A stretch of 64,000 bases of DNA from Prosapia bicincta (Eukaryota; Arthropoda; Insecta; Hemiptera; Cercopidae). The notes under the pieces are model-generated. The model had not been told where the DNA came from and made no database searches. It saw only the letters and a list, made by a program, of their open reading frames with translations. Of the stretch, positions 56,740-64,000 are shown piece by piece (position 1 is the first letter of the stretch; each line of letters opens with the position of its first letter). The translations under genes were made by a program, and so were the position numbers. Location of the stretch: contig JBAIZL010000001.1 of NCBI GenBank assembly GCA_036971475.1, positions 151,679,544 through 151,743,543 on the forward strand, read 5' to 3'.

Positions 56740-58885
56740 CCTTCGAAAATCTTCGAATGCCCATTTTTGGGCAATATTTTAGATTCTGGCAAGTTTTACC
56801 TCAATTCACCCACAGCGACACCCGCAGTCCTATCCCGGATTGTACATGGCCAACTTCGGTGCTAAGATTAGACTCAGCATCATTAAAAACCCCCAGTGAT
56901 CATTTTATATCGATCTCTTGGCCTCTGACCTTTTTACCCCAATTCTCCCTTTGCTACTCCCGTAGAGCCTACACCCGTCCCTCCCTGGTGTCTTTCGATG
57001 ACGGCATTCAATTCAGCATCCTCAAAAACCTCCGAGTGGTAAATTTCAAGTAATTTTTTGACTTTTGACATTTTTACCCCAAATCATCCCTTTGGCACTC
57101 ACGTAGAGTCACATACGTCCATCCCCGGTGACTTTCGATGGCGCCATTGATATCAGCACGCTCAGAAACCCCCGAGCGGTTATGTTCCAGCGTTTTTTTA
57201 TACTTCTGACATTTTCACCCCAGTTTACCCCTTTGCTAGTCGCGTGGAACCACACCAGTGGATCCCCGGTGACTTTCGGTGACGGCATTGAATTCCGTAT
57301 AATCAAAAATTCCCGAGCTCTTATTTTCTAGTACTTTTTTGACTTTTAACATTTCTACCCCAAATCATTCCTTTGGTACTAACGTAGAGTCACAACCGTC
57401 CATCCCCGGTGACTCTAGATGACGTCATTGAATTTAGCATCCTCAGAAACCCCCGAACGGTCATTTCCCGCGATTTTTAGGCATCTGACATTTTGACCCT
57501 AGTTCAACCCCATTGGTGCATGGGTTTAGCCTCACCAGTACATCCCCGGAGACTTTCGATGACGGCATTGAATTCAGCGTCCCCAAAAACCTCCGTGCGG
57601 ATATTTTCCAGCGATTTTTTGACTGCTGACATTTTCACCCCAATTCACCCCTTTGGTACTCGCGTGGAACCACACCAATGCATTCCCGGTGACTTTCGAT
57701 AACGGCATTGAATTCCGCCTCATCAAAATTCCCAGAGTTGTTATTTTCTAGTATTTTTTTTAACTTTTTACATTTCTACCCCAAATCATCCCTTTGACAC
57801 TTACGTAGAGTCTCATCTGTCCATCCCCGGTGACTTTCGATGGCGGGATTGAATTCAGCATCCTCAAAAACCCCCGAGTGGTTATGTTCCAGCGCTTTTT
57901 TGAGTTTTGACTTTTTCACCCCAACCACCCCTTTGGTACTCGCGTGGAACTATACCAGTGCATCCCCGGCGACTTTCTGGGACGGCATTAAATTCCGCCT
58001 TACCAAAAACCCCCGAGTGGTTATTTTCTAGTTATTTTTTGACTTTTGACTTTTTTACCCCAAATCATCCCTTTGGTACTTACGTAGAGTCACATCCGGT
58101 CCATTCCCGGTGACTCTAGATGACGACATTGAATTTAGCATCCTCAAAAACCCCCGAACGGTAATTATCCCGCGATTCTTAGACATCTGACATTTTTACC
58201 CTAATTCAACCCCTTTGGTACATGGATTTAGTTTCACAAGTACATCCCCGGAGACTTCCGATGACGGCATTGAATTCAGCATCCTCAAAAACCCCCAAGC
58301 GGATATTTTTCAGCGATTTTTTGACCTCTGACATTCTCACCCCAATTCACCCCTTTGGTACTCTCGTGGAACCACACCAATGCATTACCGGTTACTTTCG
58401 GTGAGGGCATTGAATTCCGCCTCATCAAATTTCCCCAAGTTTTTATTTTCTAGTAATTGTTTCACTTTTGACATTTCTACCCCAAATCATCCCATTGGCA
58501 CTCACGTAGAGTCTCATCTGTCCATCCCCCGTGACTTTCGATAGCGGCATTGAATTCAGCATCCTCAAAAACCCCCGAGAGGTTATGTTCCAGCGATTTT
58601 TTGACTTTTGATTTTTTACCCCAAATCATCCCTTTGGTACTTACGTAGAGTCACATCCGGTCCATCCCCGGTGACTCTAGATGACACCATTGAATTTAGC
58701 ATTCTCAAAAACCCCCGAACGGTCATTATCCCGCTATTCTTAGGCATCTGACATTTTTACCCTAATTCAACCCCTTTTGCACATGGGTTTAGCCTCACCA
58801 GTACATCCCCGGTGACTTTCGATGACGGCATTGATTTCAGCATCCTCAAAAACCCCCGATTGGTCAATTTCCAGCGATTCTTTGT
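56740..58885 (-). repeat. Satellite array B, ~140-bp monomers, inverted relative to array A
   Basis: About 15 monomers with AACCCCCGAG.GGT, TTTTTTGACTTTTGACATTT, CACCCCTTTGGTACTCGCGT and CATCCCCGGTGACTTTCGAT. Read on the minus strand it has the same order of motifs as array A (GCTGAAT, CGTCATCGAA, GGGATGCAC, GTGAATTGGGGT). Monomer subtypes cycle, for example those with CCTCACCAGTACATCC and with ACCACACCA.TGCAT. GC content is well above the surroundings. Confidence 0.9.
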
Positions 58886-59244
58886 CCAATTCAAATATAT
58901 ACATTACTTAGTACGATTGATATCCATGTGGATGCCAGCAATGTTGCCAAGTTTGAGGCTGCCATAATGTTAGAGAATGGTTGAAATATACAGTAAATTT
59001 ATATACAGGAGGCGACTATGCTGCCCCTGGCGGAAATGTTACGAACTTGTGATATACAAATCCCGTTCACTCTGCTATCAATACGAGCACCGTTTGGTTA
59101 TTACAAATTATTTTTTTAAAATTCAGAACGACCATAGAACTTCCAAATACAGTATAGCTCCAATAAAACACTTCTTTTTACACTTATTGACATGGTTTTT
59201 ATTTCGATTATTGTCAGAGGGTGTTACATTACCATGGATTACTA

Positions 59245-59270
59245 TGTGGCAGCCGTATACGGCTGCCACA
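59245..59270. repeat. Perfect 26-bp palindrome near the right end of the unit
   Basis: The centre is GGCAGCCGTATACGGCTGCC with matching TGT/ACA outside. It is built from the GGCAGCC motif that occurs singly at 47985, 48825 and 48855 and near 59277. Confidence 0.95.
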
Positions 59271-59334
59271 AGTACCCGGCTGCCAGTTTGAATGCAAAAT
59301 GACCAATGTATGGTCTCCGTATTGTTAGCAGGGT

Positions 59335-59335
59335 G

Positions 59336-59367
<32 letters not shown>

Positions 59368-59368
59368 T
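59335..59368. repeat. TA/CA microsatellite
   Basis: TA run passing into CA repeats at the right edge of the 11.4-kb unit. Confidence 0.95.
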
Positions 59369-59369
59369 A

Positions 59370-59475
59370 TAGAGACACAGTAGTCTTGATAGTTTGAGAT
59401 GAATGGGACACAGACACCCTCGGATTACACAGAAATAAGTTCCTGTGCATTAGAAAAAATATGACTTCTAATGAA
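59370..59475 (+). mobile_element. Pogo/Tigger-like MITE fragment
   Basis: CACAGTAGTCTTGATAG start, CCTCGGATTACACAGAAATA and CTTCTAATGAACCCTAATA match the reverse complement of 53640-53790. Confidence 0.5.
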
Positions 59476-59971
59476 CCCTAATACAATAAAACCCCTCATA
59501 TCCAGATTAACGTGGTGGCAATCAAATCCAGATTTATTAATAGCGGCAATAAAGAGCAGTCCAGCTAATCATGAGTGTCATCATGGTTTGATTGATTTGT
59601 TTTCTTCATGAGAATTTATTTTCTGATATGTTACACACAAGACTAGACATTTGTGTTTTCTAAAGGAATTTTGTCGACTGTCGAAACTTTCTGCAAAAAT
59701 AAAGAAAGATATTTCTGATCCATTGACCTCCTGCCAAACATCTTTACATAACTGATAAGGACAATCAAACACAACTGATGAAGTTTTGTAATACACCAAT
59801 CTGTAGAATACTAGTAAACTGAATGATACACCAGAATGGGGAGGAAGAAAAATACTATATTGATATAAACATTTCTTGGACACCTAACTCATTTCCTTTC
59901 TAATAGAAAAAGGCTTGAATTTAACGGAAGCTAAATTAACCAGGACTCGGATTTTCGAGGCTCTACTGTAT
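59472..59971. mobile_element. Pogo/Tigger-like MITE with inverted ends
   Basis: The left end TACAATAAAACCCCTCATAT and, on the reverse strand, the right end TACAGTAGAGCCTCGAAAAT are diverged inverted repeats continuing into CCAGATTAAC / CCGAGTCC. TA flanks are present. The interior of about 500 bp has no transposase motif. Confidence 0.65.
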
Positions 59972-59981
59972 ATACATATAA

Positions 59982-60015
<34 letters not shown>

Positions 60016-60022
60016 AGAGAGA
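59982..60022. repeat. GT and GA microsatellites
   Basis: A (GT)n run followed by a (GA)n run. Confidence 0.95.
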
Positions 60023-60029
60023 TAAGACA

Positions 60030-62290
60030 TTTTAGAAGGAGAATAGCCTTGATAATCATCCAGCCTGTTTTCATAAATTGACCCTCCCCCCTACATACAC
60101 AACTGTTAATTAATTTCAATATAGAATTTTTTGTTAATTTTTTTATATAGCTACATTGTTAACTACACCGATTGTGTATATTATCTGTGAAGTAAAGTTT
60201 TAATTTGCCCCGTACCAATTACATGACATCCAAATATATAAATGAAAACAGATTTAATTTCAAGTGGTTTTTTGCAGAATGAAACTTCACAAGCACCCCC
60301 CCCCCTTAAAGTGGAAATAGGTAGTCAGATCATTAATTAGTAATAATAATAATGAATAAGTTGACACTGGACATCTGATCCCAGTATATTTTGAAAGTAA
60401 TACTACAATGGGGGGGGGGATATTCCAAAAAGAGGCATATACAACACTGACAGCTTACAACTAGTGATAGCACATAATTGCTAAATATATAGAATGTCTT
60501 TGTATTTATAATTCTAGATATAAGTGAAGCCTGTGTCAATAAATAAGTTATCTGAGTACCATTGGCTTAATTCATAGTCGTTAGGTTCCGAGAACATAAT
60601 CTATTCCCTACATCCTTATTCTAGTTTATTACTACATTTAATGAACCAAGTTGTAATCACAATACTCTGTTGTTGTCCAGTAATAAGCCTTTTTTTACGT
60701 TGTATCTTTGTTATAACGAGTTACTTATGAGAAACAGGTTAACCTTTCCTGTCAAAAAAGGTAATTTTTCAATACACATATGCCAGTTAGGGTATACATG
60801 ATTTAAAGTAATATCTGTGAGAAGTTGTTTCACTCATGACACACAATCCTAACCTCCAAGTAAATCTTTTAATGCTGATCATATTTAAATTCAATAAATT
60901 TTTACTTATTCATGTAGAGGGTTATTGCTGAATCCATTTAGAAAAAGGATTTCTAAAAATTACTGTTTGGGAGGGACAGCATACCATCCTACCTGGCAGT
61001 GATAAATAAAAAAACTCTTTAAAAAAATATTCTACCTGATCGAACCTCACCTGGTCAAAGCAGAGGTTAAATAAGAATGTGCTTTTGTGAAGAAATAGTT
61101 TTAAATAATATTTCTAACATTTATGATCGTCTTAAACTAATTAAACATTTCAAGTAAATCTCCTAATCTTACATACCTAAGAAACCTCAAGAAATCTTTC
61201 AATTCAACTTGTATATATAACTGCCTGTTATAAGAGAGGTATATCTACGATACTGTGTCAAGATTTTAGAACAGACATTCCTCCAAAACAACCATTAAAG
61301 TGGAAATAACAAATTTTAGAAAACTGAATCCGTGAAATAGAATATACTTGACTTGCAAATCAATCACTTTTTTCATGTACCTTAAAAGCTGTATACTTCA
61401 CTTTTGGGTAACCTCGATTTTAGTAATTTCACAAATAGTTATTCAAGAATACACTCTGAACACCAGTGTTAATTGCAAGCTACGTGTTTCGTAAACAGTC
61501 CTGAAATATGCTCTAGCAAAGTTACAAGCTAAAATAGTTATTGTATTTCTAAAATACAGCATTCTCTATATTGACAATATAGCACCTGTAAATCTAACTG
61601 AATTTACAAATGAACTAGCCATCAAGTCTGACTGAAGATCAATCTACGTAACATTAATGAAAGGGTAGAACATTTGTTAGTTGTCACTTTTGAGCGACAA
61701 GGGTGACCTTGATCTCACTTTCTCTGAAGGTTATTGAAACATTTTCAAGGCTTAGTTTTCTTAGTTGACTTCCAAATTTATCTGAACGGAATAAATTGAT
61801 CCAAAAAAATATTAACAATGAAGCAGCTTTTTGATCAACTAACCAGTGTAAATTATTGTTCACAACATGCTTTTGCTGGTTTTTTAAAATTGTGGTCCAA
61901 ACACCTAGTTACATAAACTAATGGTATAAACGAACGGAATTCACAGTATTGAAAACATAACTAATGTTAGGCAATAAAATAATTGTGAGTATTTGGGACC
62001 ATCTGAGAACAAAATAGAAAATTGTTCAATAACATGTTCTATGACGATATGCTCAAGATTATTTTATTTTATTTAAAACGGAAAGTTAATTTTATCAATT
62101 TAAAGTTGGGTAAAAAATTCAGTGCACAGTAAGTAGCAAGTTGTGCATCGTCCATGGAATGATAAGAACTACAGTTGATGTTTTAGGGATCTAAACTATG
62201 GTAAATACTTAGATTGCCCACACCCAATAAAATGAATCAAAAACATGTCCTGAAACTATATTATTAACTATTATTTTTATTATTTTCAAG
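60030..62290. other. AT-rich stretch without supported genes
   Basis: Homopolymer runs C(10) at about 60299 and G(9) at about 60411 are the only notable simple sequences. Open frames are short and motif-free. Confidence 0.5.
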
Positions 62291-62324
62291 GAATGTTAAT
62301 TTTTATATATCTATATTGAAATAT

Positions 62325-62520
62325 ACCAATTAAGTGTCCAGTCACGATAGATTTGGTTGTAATTTTATACATTTAACCAACATTACTTATATTATGGCGG
62401 TAATGTATAAAAGTACAACCAAATCTATCTTGACTGGACACTTTATAGGTATATTTTAATATAAGTATATAATAATGTATAAAATTACAACCAAATCTAT
62501 CCTAACTGGAGACTTTATTA
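62325..62520. mobile_element. Palindromic MITE with a third arm
   Basis: The left arm AAGTGTCCAGTCACGATAGA (from 62333) is inverted at ACAACCAAATCTATCTTGAC (62413-62440). A further direct copy of that right arm, ACAACCAAATCTATCCTAAC, begins at about 62488. So one inverted pair plus an additional arm is present, as expected from two overlapping insertions or from unequal exchange. Confidence 0.75.
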
Positions 62521-62998
62521 TAAGTATATTTAAATTCCTATACTAAAAACCATAAAAATTCAGCGTTGATTCTTAAATTTTTACATATATAAGTTATGAA
62601 TAGATAGCGTGAGATTACTATATCACTCTTCGGACGTTGCACAAAACTTACTAATCTGCACTGAATTTTTTACCCAAATCTAAATTGATAAAAAATAATT
62701 CTCTTGAGTAAATTAGAAAAAAAATTCTTGTGGATATCGTCCTAGGACGTGTTTTTGAACCATTTTCTATTTTAATCTCAAGTGGTCCGAAATTCTCACA
62801 ATTACCGACAATAAAATATAATATAATTTTATAACATATCATCTACTACCAAGGTCATCTCAATAATTTAATGAAAAATTTCTATTGACAATTTAATGCA
62901 AAAATTCTAAGATTTCCCAGAAATAATTTAGAAGTACCATATCCAGTAATAAGTAATTTAACATTAACTAAAAAATTTTAATGCATTTGTCTACTTAC

Positions 62999-63026
62999 AA
63001 CAAACAGCAGCTTCTACAGCATTTCC
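62999..63026 (-). other. Candidate 28-nt microexon
   Basis: Minus strand: the acceptor AAAACTTTCTAG (AG at 63027-63028) and the donor GTAAGTAG (GT at 62997-62998). One frame reads NAVEAAVC. It is GC-richer than its flanks. Confidence 0.4.
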
Positions 63027-63721
63027 CTAGAAAGTTTTTACACACTCTATAAAGCTAAGAGTGTCAACAGTCTCTTTGTAATCTTTACATCTTGTCAGCA
63101 TGTTTCATGAACCTTTAAAGATCCTGAAACTGAAAAAAATGGGTTATTTACAAAATCATTTTTTATAGCTTCTGCTTTTATGTATATAGAATTTTATTAT
63201 TAAAAAAAAGTAAAATTATGCCACGTATTAATAAATGTTTTTATATAAAATGCCAATTGTATACAAGTTTTAACATACATTAAACTTTAACATTTGCTAA
63301 TAGTCATGGACAATAAAACCCACAATTTAATTTATGAAAACCAGAATAATAAATTTTCAACATAGAAATACAATATTTAAACTACAAAACATTTAGTCCT
63401 AAACACGCCCCTAGGCACATAACCTCCTGCATGAACACCTTGTCAATTTTATTATTGGCTCTAAGTTGCAGTTGTAAATGTTGAGTAGTGTCAGTCACGA
63501 TGATGGCATAAGTCATTGAAATGTGTATGGCAATAAGTATATATTGTTTCGTGAAAGAAATTTATCGAAAACAAAAACAATAATGAAATATATGTTGAAC
63601 TTATACTCAAAGTATTTTAAAAATGGTGAGTTTATTGATAAAATAATCATTTCTATTTAATTCTGTTACCATATCCTCAGTACAACAGTTTATGCTAACA
63701 ACACAGCCATACAAAAAAAAA

Positions 63722-63950
63722 TTACAGTGAAACCTGTCTTAGACAGACCCTGTGTTAGGCGGAATCCCGTCTATCGCGGAAAACTTTAAAAGTCCCGACT
63801 GTCGCCTATTTAATTTACCTGGTTAATAACCTACATAAGCCGGAAATTGTCTAACGCGGAAGCGGAATAAGCAAAAGGATGAGTGATACGTATTTACTAC
63901 GTCTTAGTTCTGCATAAGCCGGAAAATCTGATCATATACATGCTGTAAAA
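63722..63950 (+). mobile_element. Left end of a pogo-like DNA element
   Basis: TACAGTGAAACCTGTCTTAG followed by repeated GTCTAACGCGGA / GCATAAGCCGGA-type motifs is typical of pogo/Tigger-type termini. The repeats GTCTATCGCGGAAAA (63770), CATAAGCCGGAAAT (63834), GTCTAACGCGGAAGC (63848) and CATAAGCCGGAAAAT (63912) form a subterminal array. The element runs toward or beyond the window end; its transposase is not visible here. Confidence 0.65.
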
Positions 63951-64000
63951 TATAAAGTTAAAATGACTTTTGTTTAGATAAAATACAGTTTATAATATAT

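Larger units (their letters stand above)
47945..59333. mobile_element. Candidate 11.4-kb compound unit with inverted ends and satellite arrays
   Basis: Both ends touch TA microsatellites and carry related motifs: CCCGCTATCAATATGGCAGC at the left (47945) and, on the reverse strand, CCCTGCTAACAATACGGAGA at the right (59333). CATTTTGCA and TGGCAGCC follow inside both. The motif recurs inside the unit (about 48783, 48893, 56168, 59082). Two arrays of one ~140-bp satellite lie subterminally in opposite orientation. Unrecognised open frames sit between. This could be a large DNA transposon or an inverted segmental structure. No transposase, integrase or polymerase was recognised. Confidence 0.4.

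Noticed and set aside
56757..58404. Plus-strand open frames in satellite array B
   Set aside because: Same reason: periodic satellite translation with no motif.
59123..59368. Minus-strand 81-codon frame
   Set aside because: It starts in TA/CA microsatellite sequence and runs through the palindrome. No protein-like composition.

Overview
This window is AT-rich, repeat-dense, non-coding-looking DNA from an animal. There is no prokaryotic gene organisation. The repeat types are Penelope-like elements (PLEs) with a GIY-YIG domain and hammerhead ribozymes, mariner, piggyBac and pogo DNA transposons, a non-LTR retroelement with RNase H, and a relic of an adenain-like protease. Together they fit an arthropod, perhaps a chelicerate; that is inference. 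Intact host coding sequence is scarce. The clearest piece is a short plus-strand terminal exon at about 1.41-1.56 kb. Several small minus-strand intervals have good splice signals, some only 19-39 nt long, so much of the window may be intron of one or more large minus-strand genes.

Layout. 0-1 kb: non-LTR RNase H relic, then the host exon. 2-4 kb: eroded Polinton/adintovirus-like protease region. 4.4-6.4 kb: PLE with GIY-YIG and a decayed hammerhead. 7.2-7.5 kb: exon-like segment duplicated at 47.3-47.9 kb. 7.56-7.8 kb: palindromic pair of hammerheads. 8.49-9.59 kb: non-autonomous piggyBac with TTAA duplication and inverted termini. 9.9-11.2 kb: two PLE relics. 12.1-12.5 kb: DDE transposase tail. 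14.2 kb: tandemly duplicated 19-nt microexon. 14.5-20.3 kb: PLE cluster with several hammerheads, one nearly canonical. 21.2-22.6 kb: RNase H relic and an internally deleted mariner. 27.05-30.7 kb: 105-bp duplication, ~92-bp array and a 2.5-kb array of 57-bp units. 33.9-35.6 kb: PLE ends. 37.6-41.9 kb: mariner relic abutting a truncated non-LTR element (gag, endonuclease, RT). 43.3-45.6 kb: head-to-head PLE. 47.4 kb: another palindromic hammerhead. 47.9-59.3 kb: a candidate compound unit bounded by related inverted motifs and carrying two arrays of one ~140-bp satellite in opposite orientation, with several unrecognised exon-like ORFs between. 59.3-64 kb: pogo-type MITEs, a palindromic MITE and the start of another pogo-like element.

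The most notable themes are: (1) hammerhead motifs from several PLE families, nearly all with one extra nucleotide between the CUGANGA box and helix II and a tiny self-complementary helix III; (2) repeated head-to-head inversion of PLE copies; (3) the 11.4-kb unit with inverted satellite arrays; (4) candidate microexons, one of them duplicated in tandem with its splice sites. All translations were read by eye. No database search or folding was run.
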